From the NCBI GenBank assembly GCA_006969385.1, contig CP030884.1:1364001-1428000 (forward strand): DNA of 64,000 bases. The letters run 5' to 3'. The notes beneath the pieces were generated by a model, which had not been told where the DNA came from, ran no database searches, and saw only the letters and a program-made list of their open reading frames with translations. A program made the position numbers and the translations under genes. The DNA is from Planctomycetaceae bacterium. GTDB taxonomy: Bacteria; Planctomycetota; Phycisphaerae; UBA1845; UTPLA1. Shown here in pieces: positions 51,688 through 59,615 of the stretch (its first letter is position 1; every line of letters starts with the position of its first letter).

Positions 51688-52700
51688 GACTGCGCCTCGG
51701 TCAATGCTTCGACTGCATCCGCTTGCGCCAAAATGCCGCGCGCCTTTTCCACGACGCGTTCGCGCAGTTCCGGCGGGTTGAGAATTTGCACGTGTTCGCC
51801 GTAGCTAAGCACCCACGGCGCAATTTCCTGCAGGCCGTCGACGCTGGCGTGAAATAAAAGCGAACCATCCTTTTGCAATTGCGTCTCCTGCGTGGCGTGC
51901 CATTGCACCTCTTCCACGCTGGTGGCAACGAACGGCATGAACCGCAGACGCACGTCGTACACCTTGCCCTCGGGAATCATGCGCCACGCCTTGCCGAAGT
52001 ATTCGTCGAGCGAAAACTCGGTATCGGGCTCGTATCGGTCGCCCGTATCTTCGACATCGTTGATGCGATCGATTTTGAAGGTACGGTATGTATCGTGCTT
52101 ATGGCTCTTGGCGATCAAATACCAGCCGCGCGTGATGAAAACCAAGCGCACCGGATCGACCACCAGCCGCAACTCTTTTCCCTCAAACACCGAGTCATAT
52201 CGAATGATCAAGCGCTTGTGTCGCGCCAAGGCGAATTGTAATCGTTGAAACAAATCCGAAACGGCGTCGGCTGGCGATGTAGGCTCGTGTATCGCGGCAA
52301 GGTATTGCAACGCAGACCCGCAGTGTTGCGCGACGTGATCGGGCAACGACGATTCGATCTTCAATGACGCTTCCACAGCCGCATCATGCAACGGGTGATT
52401 TTCGGCGCTGATCAATGTATGCGTCGCAACCATTAACGCGAGCGCTTCATCGAGACTGATATGCAGCGGCGGCAGGAACTTGCGATCTTCTAATCGATAG
52501 CAGCCTTCTTCATGTGCGAAGCGATACGGAATACCCGCCGCCGCGAGTAGATTCAAATCGCGAAACACGGTACGTCGCGAGACACCCAAATCCTTAGCGA
52601 GTTTTTCCGGGTGAAATTGGCTGCCCGAGCGCAGCATCGAAATCATGCGCAGTAAGCGCGTCATGCGGCTGACGCTAAATTGATTCTCTTCCTGCTTCAT
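51684..52700 (-). CDS. WYL-domain transcriptional regulator
   Basis: 338 residues from the ATG at 52700. An N-terminal HTH (RLLRMISMLRSGSQFHPEKL, AKDLGVSRRTVFRDLNLLAA) is followed by a WYL domain containing FITRGWYLIAKSHKHDTYRT (WYL motif) and a C-terminal WCX-like extension (VLSYGEHVQILNPPELRERV). WYL domains bind nucleic-acid-like ligands and often control DNA damage or phage defence genes. It overlaps dtd by four bases, which is probably a housekeeping link rather than a defence island. Confidence 0.9.
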   Translation of the reverse strand: MKQEENQFSVSRMTRLLRMISMLRSGSQFHPEKLAKDLGVSRRTVFRDLNLLAAAGIPYRFAHEEGCYRLEDRKFLPPLHISLDEALALMVATHTLISAENHPLHDAAVEASLKIESSLPDHVAQHCGSALQYLAAIHEPTSPADAVSDLFQRLQFALARHKRLIIRYDSVFEGKELRLVVDPVRLVFITRGWYLIAKSHKHDTYRTFKIDRINDVEDTGDRYEPDTEFSLDEYFGKAWRMIPEGKVYDVRLRFMPFVATSVEEVQWHATQETQLQKDGSLLFHASVDGLQEIAPWVLSYGEHVQILNPPELRERVVEKARGILAQADAVEALTEAQS

Positions 52701-52801
52701 TTGATCGCGATATGCAAAAGGCTTAGATACGAATTTAAGCGAAGACGCCCAACGGAGTCGAATGCTAAACGATGTGGACCGCACGACTCAAGTATTTACG
52801 C

Positions 52802-54454
52802 TTACGTACTAAAGGCAGCCACCAGCAACACCGCCGCCAAGACCACGAAACTGCGGCGGTGTTCGCGTAAGCCCGCCACCGTGTACGTCACTGCCAGCGG
52901 CAGCAACGTACCCGCCTGAATCCACGATTCGGCCAACCGATTGGTCGTCATCAAACTCGAAATCGCCAATACCGGCAGGAACAATAACGACAGAAACCAA
53001 ATCGGCGTCGCAAACGCGCGGCCGGTCGCTTTACGATCGAGCGCCTCGGCAATCAACAACAAGAAGAGGCATGCCACGCCGATCAATACCGGTGCATACT
53101 GCTTGAGAAATCCGCGCACGCCGGGTTGCGGCCAACGCAGCGCGAGATACGCAAAGAGCGCCGCCACCAAAACGCACGCCACACTGGCGAACGCAACATT
53201 TTGTTTCGCGATGCCGATGCGCAGCGCGGGAATCATCAACACGAAGATGCCGCCGCCACCAATGATCAACCGCCCCAGCGATGATTGATCGGCTGGTGCG
53301 CCTGGGTTCACGGTCCATATGGTCATCTGAAACGCACAGATCACGCCGATCAGCAGCAGATATAGTGCTAACGAATTGGCGTACGGAATCATCTTGCCGG
53401 TGGTCGTCCAACCGCGACCGTTGAGAAGCTGCTGATCCCAAAACACGCCCAGCCACAACCAAAGCGCGACGACGATCCAAAGCGCATAAAGCATGACATT
53501 CAATAACGCCGGCATCCGTCGTGCGTAAGCCGTTGCCGGTACGTCGATGAGGAACGCCCCCGCAAAGGTAATGGCAACCAATACCAATGATAGCGACAAC
53601 AACGTCATGCCCAACATTGCCGTATTACCGTTCCAGCGACGGTAAGCCATGAACAAGCAAGTCAATCCCGCCGCCAAGGCGGCCAACCCGTTGACGCCTG
53701 CGGGCCAAACGGCCTGCGTATCGGCCAACACCACGTGATACACGCCGAGTACCAACACACCGGCGGCCAGCACGGCTTCGACGGTCGAAAAGCCGGGCCA
53801 ATCCAAATAGCGGGTCAGAAGCAAATCGAGTCGGTCCGGCCATGCGGCCGCACGGCGACGGCGAAACACCTGATCTTGCACAACCGCACCGACCGTTACC
53901 AACACCGCCAAGGCAAGCTGAAACCAAAGCGTCCACGGCATGGGCACGGCATCACGAGTAACCAACGTGGCGGGATTGCGAAGCGTGGTTGCCGGCGCGC
54001 CGTAACTCACGGAAAGATGCAGCGCGAGTAATGCTGAGATAGCAAGGAACCAACCGGGGGCCAAGTTGGTTCGAGAAGCGCGGCCGCCAAGGACACAAGC
54101 CAGTAGCAGCACACAAAGGATCGCCGTAACCGGCGGCGCAGCCGCGACCGGCCCGGCGGAATACAGCTGAATCATCCGTACAACCGCTTCGGTAATCACG
54201 TGCGTGACGATGAGGCTCGTTGCCGCCACGCCAAAAAACAAGCAGGCGTAACCTAAGATGCCGACTGGCTTTGACGTTGTTTGTGCACCGCCGCGCCGTG
54301 CGACAAAAAGCAACATCGCCGTCAGCAACGAAAGGGCCGCAGCGCCAAACGCCGTTTGCTGCAGCCAGGCAGTCGGCCAATACCCGGCCCAATCAAATTG
54401 GGCCGCAAGCAGGCCGAGCGAATCAGATGGATGGTGAAGATTCATCATGTGCAT
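52802..54454 (-). CDS. Large polytopic membrane protein, hypothetical
   Basis: 550 residues with about 14 hydrophobic helices, no soluble domain and no conserved motif I recognise. The helices contain few charged residues; loops are short. RWPQPGVRGFLKQYAPVLIG and TAYARRMPALLNVMLYALWI are typical stretches. It could be a transporter, a flippase-like or polymer-export protein, or a structural membrane protein; I cannot choose. Starts at 54454 and 54448 (MMNL) are both possible. No obvious operon partner; the upstream region is full of repeats. Confidence 0.72.
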   Translation of the reverse strand: MHMMNLHHPSDSLGLLAAQFDWAGYWPTAWLQQTAFGAAALSLLTAMLLFVARRGGAQTTSKPVGILGYACLFFGVAATSLIVTHVITEAVVRMIQLYSAGPVAAAPPVTAILCVLLLACVLGGRASRTNLAPGWFLAISALLALHLSVSYGAPATTLRNPATLVTRDAVPMPWTLWFQLALAVLVTVGAVVQDQVFRRRRAAAWPDRLDLLLTRYLDWPGFSTVEAVLAAGVLVLGVYHVVLADTQAVWPAGVNGLAALAAGLTCLFMAYRRWNGNTAMLGMTLLSLSLVLVAITFAGAFLIDVPATAYARRMPALLNVMLYALWIVVALWLWLGVFWDQQLLNGRGWTTTGKMIPYANSLALYLLLIGVICAFQMTIWTVNPGAPADQSSLGRLIIGGGGIFVLMIPALRIGIAKQNVAFASVACVLVAALFAYLALRWPQPGVRGFLKQYAPVLIGVACLFLLLIAEALDRKATGRAFATPIWFLSLLFLPVLAISSLMTTNRLAESWIQAGTLLPLAVTYTVAGLREHRRSFVVLAAVLLVAAFST

Positions 54455-54896
54455 CCGTGCAGCCCATCATGCTACGCGAATCCGCTGGAATCCGCGCCTC
54501 GGGGATTCACTCGCCTTAGCCTGGTCACCGCCAAAGTTTACGGACAATGAGGGTATCCTATGCACCGTTTGGGCACGGCGTCGATGGTGGCGCAAAGATC
54601 ACCGACTTGCACTCGCTGGATCGTGAGCACTGCTTGGCGACTGCCTTATACCTAATCCACATTAAAAATGTGGGTGACGTCTACCCCGATTCCTCGCAGA
54701 GTGAAGGCGACCAAGGCGGGAGCCTGAACGGCTGGGATGAGGGTTTCAGCCAGAGCGCAAAGGTTCGGAACCCGCACAATTAGACCGTGCCGAATACAAA
54801 TGTGGCGAATTTGAGATTTTGACGACTAGACGACTACTTGAAGCGTGATTTCATTCTTCGGCATCGTGTGTTACCGGAAATGTTTGTCGATCCTTT

Positions 54897-55109
54897 TCTA
54901 CGCCAAAGGCGTTGTCTCAACAGCCTGGGGTTGACGCGAAGCGGCTACCCCAGGAAATCGTTGGCAAAATATCATTGAACTCTGAAGGAGTTCCGTCTCC
55001 ATCCGTCATGCCGCAACGCTTTCAGCGTTGAAATCCTTGAGTTGACATCGCTACCCAGGGTAGCTGCTGCGCATCAACCCTGGGCTACTGGCGCAACGCC
55101 TTTGGCGTT
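54897..55109. repeat. Nested inverted-repeat array of planctomycete-type hairpins
   Basis: About 210 bases hold six hairpins: CGCCAAAGGCG, CCTGGGGTTG...CTACCCCAGG, GAACTCTGAAGGAGTTC, CAACGCTTTCAGCGTTG, CCCAGGGTAGC...CAACCCTGGG and CAACGCCTTTGGCGTTG. The second and fifth are diverged inverted copies of each other, as are the first and sixth, so the whole array is roughly symmetrical. The rest of the 54455-55200 gap shows no supported gene; a 78-residue frame at 54547 has no ribosome site. Confidence 0.75.
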
Positions 55110-55200
55110 GGATCCTGCGTATGGCATCTCAAACGCTGCATCTGCATCACGCACGCCATAACGCGGATGGGGTACTACGAGACAGTCCCGCTGCGCGCAT

Positions 55201-55230
55201 AAAAAAACGCGGTAGCTTCCTACCGCGTTT
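55201..55230 (-). terminator. Intrinsic terminator
   Basis: AAACGCGGTAG and CTACCGCGTTT pair perfectly over 11 bases around a four-base loop. On the minus strand seven T's follow, closing the gene at 55262. Confidence 0.88.
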
Positions 55231-55261
55231 ATCGTTTCTTGTGCTGAAATGGCGGGCGCAA

Positions 55262-55573
55262 CTAGCCGACCGATACGTGACGCTCGACGCTTTCGATATC
55301 GCGAATCAGCGACGTCGACAATGTAAGTTCGCACTGGTCCCCCTTGGTCGGCTGATACAGTCGCGGTGCCTTCGGGCGCACCATCCAAATGCGACCGCCG
55401 CGCTTGCGACCTTCAGAATTGTTCGTGCGCAGGGCCTTGCGGCGACGGCGCGCGTTGGATCCGCCGGGGGCAGCCCGGAAGATACGCGAGAGCGTTTTCG
55501 CTGCACTTTCGCTCGCAGGCGTCGTATTGACCGTAACCGTTACCTTATCGCCGGGCTTTGCACTAATCGCCAT
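55262..55573 (-). CDS. Small basic protein, hypothetical
   Basis: 103 residues from the ATG at 55573 with GGGAG upstream. Opening strands (MAISAKPGDKVTVTVNTTPA) are followed by a very basic middle (SNARRRRKALRTNNSEGRKR, GGRIWMVRPKAPRLY) and a last strand block (CELTLSTSLIRDIESVERHV). The basic centre suggests RNA or DNA binding. I recognise no family; the gene has strong start signals and its own terminator, so it is probably well expressed. Next to the DedA gene. Confidence 0.75.
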   Translation of the reverse strand: MAISAKPGDKVTVTVNTTPASESAAKTLSRIFRAAPGGSNARRRRKALRTNNSEGRKRGGRIWMVRPKAPRLYQPTKGDQCELTLSTSLIRDIESVERHVSVG

Positions 55574-55640
55574 CAGATCACTCCCAAAGTAGTCCAGAGC
55601 CCGGAAAAGGTATCATGATTCACAGGATTTGCAAGGGCGA

Positions 55641-56369
55641 CTAAGCGTCGGAACCGGACGAAACCGCCTCGCGCGACCGGTCGGCCTTGGGTTTGCGCTC
55701 GCCAACATTGGTGGGGGTCGATTCGAGGATTTCAGCACTGCGGTGCTCGCCCATTTCTGGGGTTCGGTGCCCCTTATCCCGAAACTTTCGAACTTCGTAA
55801 ATGATAAAGATCGCGAACCCGACGATGACGAGTCCGCCGACAATATGGCCGAATTCCCGCACCGAATCGATAACGGCCTTACCAAACTTCCAGCCCAAAT
55901 AAATCAATAACGGCACCGAGAGCAGCGCCGCCCCGCCGTTATAGGCAAGCAGCTTCCAGTATGGAATCTTAAAAACGCCCGCCATCATAAACATGATGCA
56001 GCGCAGACCCGGCATGAAGCGGCTAGCAAACAGCACCTTCGCGCCGTGCTTGGTGTATTTTTCCTTGGCTCGCTCGATGAGCCAGGGCTTGGCGATGCGC
56101 CGGAACCAACGTTTCTCAACAATGCCGGGGCCGAAGTGCCGTCCGAGCCAGTAAGTCGAAGAATCCCCCGCCATCACGCCTGCGAGGCCGGTGAGAATCA
56201 TCAAAATTAGCGGATTGATCGCATCGCCATGGGCTTCGGCGACCAGATAGCCCGAAAGGACCAAGGGAATATCCTCGGGCAACGGCAGGCCGAAACCGGC
56301 CGCGAGCAGCGCCAGAAACAGCCCGGCGTAAGACCAGGTACCGAGATATTCGAGAAAGGCGGATTCCAT
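55641..56369 (-). CDS. DedA-family membrane protein
   Basis: 242 residues. AGLFLALLAAGFGLPLPEDI, PLVLSGYLVAEAHG, GVMAGDSSTYWLGRHFG, RFMPGLRCIMFMMAGVFKIP (the R-x-x-PG-x-R box) and helices at about 165-210 match DedA/TVP38 proteins, now viewed as undecaprenyl phosphate or phospholipid scramblases/translocases driven by the proton gradient. A charged cytoplasmic tail ends EAVSSGSDA. AAAGGTG precedes the ATG at 56369. Confidence 0.92.
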   Translation of the reverse strand: MESAFLEYLGTWSYAGLFLALLAAGFGLPLPEDIPLVLSGYLVAEAHGDAINPLILMILTGLAGVMAGDSSTYWLGRHFGPGIVEKRWFRRIAKPWLIERAKEKYTKHGAKVLFASRFMPGLRCIMFMMAGVFKIPYWKLLAYNGGAALLSVPLLIYLGWKFGKAVIDSVREFGHIVGGLVIVGFAIFIIYEVRKFRDKGHRTPEMGEHRSAEILESTPTNVGERKPKADRSREAVSSGSDA

Positions 56370-56425
56370 AACACCTTTTAGGTAATGGACTTACTGTTGC
56401 ATTTCGGTGCGAAAAGGGCGTGACT

Positions 56426-57163
56426 CTACGAGTTATCCGCAACTGTCGTCGGCTGATCGAGCTTCAAGATCGCCGCCTGCGCCGCCTGTTGCACGGTCTC
56501 GTCAGCAGCCTTTGCAAGCCAGCCCAGCCACTGACGTTGCCGATCGGAATCGCCCTGCTCTGAAACATAGCGAACGAGCCAGAGTTTGCGGCCCGTGGAT
56601 AATTCGTCGGCGCATTGCTGAACCGAGTTCAGCCCGACGTCACCGAGCCGGTAGAACGCGGCGCACGCCTCATCGACGACGGCCGGGCAAACGGCATCTT
56701 TCAGACACGCCGTCATCAATTCGGCGGCCGCTTCGGGGGGCTTCGCCTGACTGAGCACGCGGGTGGCTTCGGCGGCGAGGCGCTCCTGCGGCGAGCGGGC
56801 GATTCGCCCCAGCGTCTTACGGATACCGTTCGATTCGAGAAAGGCCTCGGAGATACGCACCGCCGACCAACGCTGTTGCTCGGTCTGGCCCGCCAGCATC
56901 GTTCTACGTATTTCTGGCAATAGATACTGCTGCACGCCCTTGCGTTGTTTCAGTTCGCGGGCTTGATCGGCAAGCTCGGCGGGAGAACGATTCGGCAGGG
57001 CCTGAACGAAATTCTGTATCTCACGCTCGCGACGCTTCTTTTCGTAGAAGCGCACGCCCAGATAGACGGCCGAGCCGAGGATGGTGATCGTCAGCACCGT
57101 CGAGGCCAACATCACGAAGATGGGCCCTAAATAGCCTGTTTTTGGGGGGGATTCGCTCGTCAC
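56426..57163 (-). CDS. Membrane-anchored helical-repeat (HEAT-like) protein
   Basis: 245 residues, GTG start. One N-terminal helix in the membrane (about 13-36, FVMLASTVLTITILGSAVYL) is followed by a basic segment (RFYEKKRREREIQNFVQALP) and helical pairs resembling HEAT repeats (RWSAVRISEAFLESNGIRKT, AEATRVLSQAKPPEAAAELM, WLGWLAKAADETVQQAAQAA). Family not recognised. The frame before GTG is closed by TAA. The best Shine-Dalgarno (AGGAGG, 57194-57189) lies inside the end of parB, separated from the start by an 18-base inverted repeat. Confidence 0.78.
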   Translation of the reverse strand: MTSESPPKTGYLGPIFVMLASTVLTITILGSAVYLGVRFYEKKRREREIQNFVQALPNRSPAELADQARELKQRKGVQQYLLPEIRRTMLAGQTEQQRWSAVRISEAFLESNGIRKTLGRIARSPQERLAAEATRVLSQAKPPEAAAELMTACLKDAVCPAVVDEACAAFYRLGDVGLNSVQQCADELSTGRKLWLVRYVSEQGDSDRQRQWLGWLAKAADETVQQAAQAAILKLDQPTTVADNS

Positions 57164-57169
57164 GCTTTA

Positions 57170-57187
57170 TATAGACAAATGTCTATA
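57170..57187 (-). promoter_or_regulatory. Inverted repeat between parB end and the next start
   Basis: TATAGACA and TGTCTATA flank two bases. In the mRNA this can form a stem that hides 18 bases between AGGAGG and TAAAGC-GTG, leaving an effective six-base spacer. The repeat also contains the parB stop codon. As DNA it could also be a dimer-type operator. Confidence 0.5.
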
Positions 57188-58145
57188 CCTCCTCTCGTTG
57201 GACGCCCAGCCGCTCGGCGATGGCCTCGAATTCCTCTAAATTGTAATAGTTAATCACAATCTTGCCGCTGTTGCGCTTTCGCCCTTCCTTGATGACGACC
57301 TTGCTGCCGACGGCGGCAGTCAGTTGATCCTGCAAATCGGCGACCGCCGGGCGGGTTTGTGGCTTGGCGGCGGGCTCCGGCCTGGTAGCCCCCTCGCGGA
57401 TGGCCGCCGCTTCACTTTCGAGCTTTCGTACGCTCCAACCTTCCGCGACGACCCGATCGGCCAAGGAAGCCTGCTTTGCCGGATCGGAGACCGATAACAG
57501 CGCGCGGGCATGACCGCTGGATAGCTTCTGTTCACCCAAGAGCGTTAAGCAGTGTTCGCCGAGTCCCAACAAGCGAATGGTATTGGCAACCGTCGAGCGG
57601 TCTTCCCCCATCGCCTCGGCGATGGCGTCGTGAGACATGCCGTGCTTTTGGGCAAGCTGTTGATAGGCGCGGGCCTTTTCCACGGGGTTTAGGTCTTCCC
57701 GTTGAACGTTCTCGACCAAGGCCAACTCGAGCAGTTTCTCGTCGGAGACGGACCGAATGAGGGCGGGTATCTCGTGCAGGCCGGCGATCTGGCTTGCGCG
57801 AAAACGCCGCTCCCCCGCCACGAGTTCGTAGCCACCGTGATGATGGCGGAGGACGACCGGCTGCAGGGCACCTTCGCGTCGCAGCGAACTCGCAAGCGCC
57901 TCCAAGCGTTCGCGATCGAATGTACGACGGGGCTGATTGGGATTGGTGCGAATGGCATCTAAAGCGACCATTTGCACGCGGGGGCCTTCGGAACCTGGGA
58001 CAGGCACCGCAGCTGGATTATCAGAGGCCAATGGGGCGTTTTGAGGTTCATCGACTCGCGGCGGGGCGTCTGCGGTTTGCGTAATGGTCGAGCTAACGAG
58101 CGAAGAGAGCCCCCTGCCGAGGCGTTTACCGGACTTTTTGGCCAT
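57183..58145 (-). CDS. parB: Chromosome partitioning protein ParB (CTPase)
   Basis: 320 residues from the ATG at 58145 (GGAG upstream). MAKKSGKRLGRGLSSLVSS is the ParA-interacting N-terminus; ELVAGERRFRAS (GERRFRA at 111-117) is the CTP-binding box; VENVQREDLNPVEKARAYQQ and the HTH (MSHDAIAEAMGEDRSTVANT) bind parS; the C-terminal dimer domain ends IVNYYNLEEFEAIAERLGV-like. ParB loads on parS, slides as a CTP clamp and helps separate origins. Three parS sites lie just upstream at 58208, 58247 and 58778. parA, normally the gene before parB, is absent. Confidence 0.95.
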   Translation of the reverse strand: MAKKSGKRLGRGLSSLVSSTITQTADAPPRVDEPQNAPLASDNPAAVPVPGSEGPRVQMVALDAIRTNPNQPRRTFDRERLEALASSLRREGALQPVVLRHHHGGYELVAGERRFRASQIAGLHEIPALIRSVSDEKLLELALVENVQREDLNPVEKARAYQQLAQKHGMSHDAIAEAMGEDRSTVANTIRLLGLGEHCLTLLGEQKLSSGHARALLSVSDPAKQASLADRVVAEGWSVRKLESEAAAIREGATRPEPAAKPQTRPAVADLQDQLTAAVGSKVVIKEGRKRNSGKIVINYYNLEEFEAIAERLGVQREEV

Positions 58146-58207
58146 ATTCGAACTCCATTTTCTGGCTTTTCGGCAGGATACTTTGAAGTGAGGTGTATTG
58201 AAAGGGC

Positions 58208-58221
58208 GTTTCACGTGAAAC
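58208..58221. promoter_or_regulatory. parS site 1
   Basis: GTTTCACGTGAAAC, the perfect core of the bacterial parS palindrome, 63 bases upstream of parB. Confidence 0.9.
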
Positions 58222-58246
58222 GAGCGGGCCCGTCATCGTTCGTGGC

Positions 58247-58260
58247 GTTTCACGTGAAAC
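58247..58260. promoter_or_regulatory. parS site 2
   Basis: GTTTCACGTGAAAC again, followed by A, 39 bases from site 1. Confidence 0.9.
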
Positions 58261-58419
58261 AGTCGAACAGGCATACGCGGCTGCCAGCGCGTTCCTCTCG
58301 CCAAACGTTTTTCGTCATATGATGGCACCGGATCGAGACTGACCCCGAAGGTTGAAAGACCGTTACAAGGAGTGAGTATCCGCTACTCCCGCGTCCAAGC
58401 CATTCGATAAGCCCACCAT

Positions 58420-58610
58420 GCCAATTCACGAATGGCTCTTGCTTGGCCCGATTGGCCGAAGCACGGTTGCCATATGCTGCTGCCACGGTAGAGCCGTCAG
58501 GGGCTGTCGTTTATTGCCCAGGTCAGCGTTTCGGCAGCTCTTAGTTCGCGTAGCATTCAAAAAAACTACTGCGACGGGGCTAAACCCCTTCACGAATGAC
58601 TGGGCCCCCG
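58420..58610. repeat. Dispersed-repeat remnants in the parS region
   Basis: TTCACGAATGGCT at about 58423 and TTCACGAATGACT at about 58591 are direct copies, the second after GGGGCTAAACCCC, a short palindrome. The 773-base gap from 58146 to 58918 carries these, three parS sites and no gene or DnaA-box cluster. Confidence 0.5.
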
Positions 58611-58776
58611 AATGATTTGTTCGCACGCATCGAATCGATCTTAACAAATGATCGCATCGTTCAATCTTGACTCAAATGCATCGGATGCAGCCACACCCCG
58701 GATATCGCCAGCGGCAATTACGCCCACATTGAGGAGAGAATCGCAAGAGCGACGTCTGTCGGCGGAAAATCGGCCT

Positions 58777-58792
58777 TGTTTCACGTGAAACA
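58777..58792. promoter_or_regulatory. parS site 3, full consensus
   Basis: TGTTTCACGTGAAACA is the complete 16-base parS palindrome, 517 bases from site 2. Confidence 0.93.
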
Positions 58793-58918
58793 CGGCGCAA
58801 CGTCCGAGAATCAATCCCCAGCGGCCGGATGACACTCCCTTTTCGCCACTTTGCCGTCGTGTCCCGATATCAAGGGAGGGCGTTAAGATGCCCAAATCAC
58901 TTTCCGAAAGGCGGGGCG

Positions 58919-59176
58919 ATGGCGAACCGAACTCTGATCTTCGTATTCACTGTTGCGACAGCAGTCGTGCTCACGGGCTGCAGTGATCCGTATTCGCAGA
59001 AGCGCCTGCAGCGCCGCAAAGAGAATCGAGAACAGTTTATCCGGCGCGCAACGGAATCGGAAAATCGTCGGCCCGCGAAGCTGCAAAAGACCTTCAACAT
59101 GTTCGAGGATATGCATCAACGCAAAATCGAGCAGTTCGAACGCGCCCAGCGTGAGATCGGGTACTATGTTTGGTAG
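58919..59176 (+). CDS. Small lipoprotein
   Basis: 85 residues. MANRTLIFVFTVATAVVLTG and Cys21 form a clear lipoprotein signal (lipobox LTGC), followed by a strongly charged helix (RLQRRKENREQFIRRATESE) and a second one (KTFNMFEDMHQRKIEQFERA). The lipid-anchored coiled coil suggests an outer-membrane or periplasmic scaffold. The open frame extends upstream, but the ribosome site GGCGGGG fits the ATG at 58919. The next gene begins 27 bases later, so the two are probably one transcript. Confidence 0.75.
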   Translation: MANRTLIFVFTVATAVVLTGCSDPYSQKRLQRRKENREQFIRRATESENRRPAKLQKTFNMFEDMHQRKIEQFERAQREIGYYVW

Positions 59177-59203
59177 GCCAAACGAACCGATCCGAGGCAC
59201 GTC

Positions 59204-59551
59204 ATGATCCAATGCGAAGACTGCGAATTTTTCCAGCGAACCACCGATGGCCGGCCGCTGCTTCTCTGCGACCCGCACAAAAACATCAAGGAACCGGAAT
59301 GCCTAGCCAAGCTCCAATTGCACAAACTGGCGACGACCGAGCAGAGCATGGAGCGGCTCATGCGGGCATACGAACAGATGTTGGGCATTTACCGGCGGAT
59401 GCAGCCGATGCAAGAAAAGATGTTCGAGCACATGGAGCGCGAAATCCGCGATGCCGAAGAGGGCGATTCCTGGAAGTTCGAGTCTTACCGTGACGACGAT
59501 GATGATGAAGACGACGGCACGCGCCCCGGCCCGAATAACCCGTTTAGCTAA
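59204..59551 (+). CDS. Small Cys-rich, acidic-tailed protein, hypothetical
   Basis: 115 residues. Cysteines CEDCEFF at the start, then LLLCDPHKN and EPECLAK form a CxxC...C...C set that may bind zinc. A long helix follows (TTEQSMERLMRAYEQMLGIY, QPMQEKMFEHMEREIRDAEE), and the tail is a run of acidic residues (YRDDDDDEDDGTRPG). Family not recognised; similar short CxxC proteins are common in planctomycetes (from memory). Cotranscribed with the lipoprotein before it and perhaps the cyclase 64 bases after it. Confidence 0.75.
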   Translation: MIQCEDCEFFQRTTDGRPLLLCDPHKNIKEPECLAKLQLHKLATTEQSMERLMRAYEQMLGIYRRMQPMQEKMFEHMEREIRDAEEGDSWKFESYRDDDDDEDDGTRPGPNNPFS

Positions 59552-59615
59552 ATATAGACATTTGTATTTTTATTATTGCTGGCACCGGGAATCACCCCGC
59601 GTAGGATAGCCGTCG

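Noticed and set aside
54547..54783. 78-residue plus-strand ORF
   Set aside because: No ribosome site, no recognisable composition or motif, and it lies in a repeat-rich gap.
57170..57187. BlaI/CopY-type operator
   Set aside because: The core is GACA-NN-TGTC rather than TACA-NN-TGTA, and no such repressor is encoded nearby; the RNA hairpin reading explains it better.
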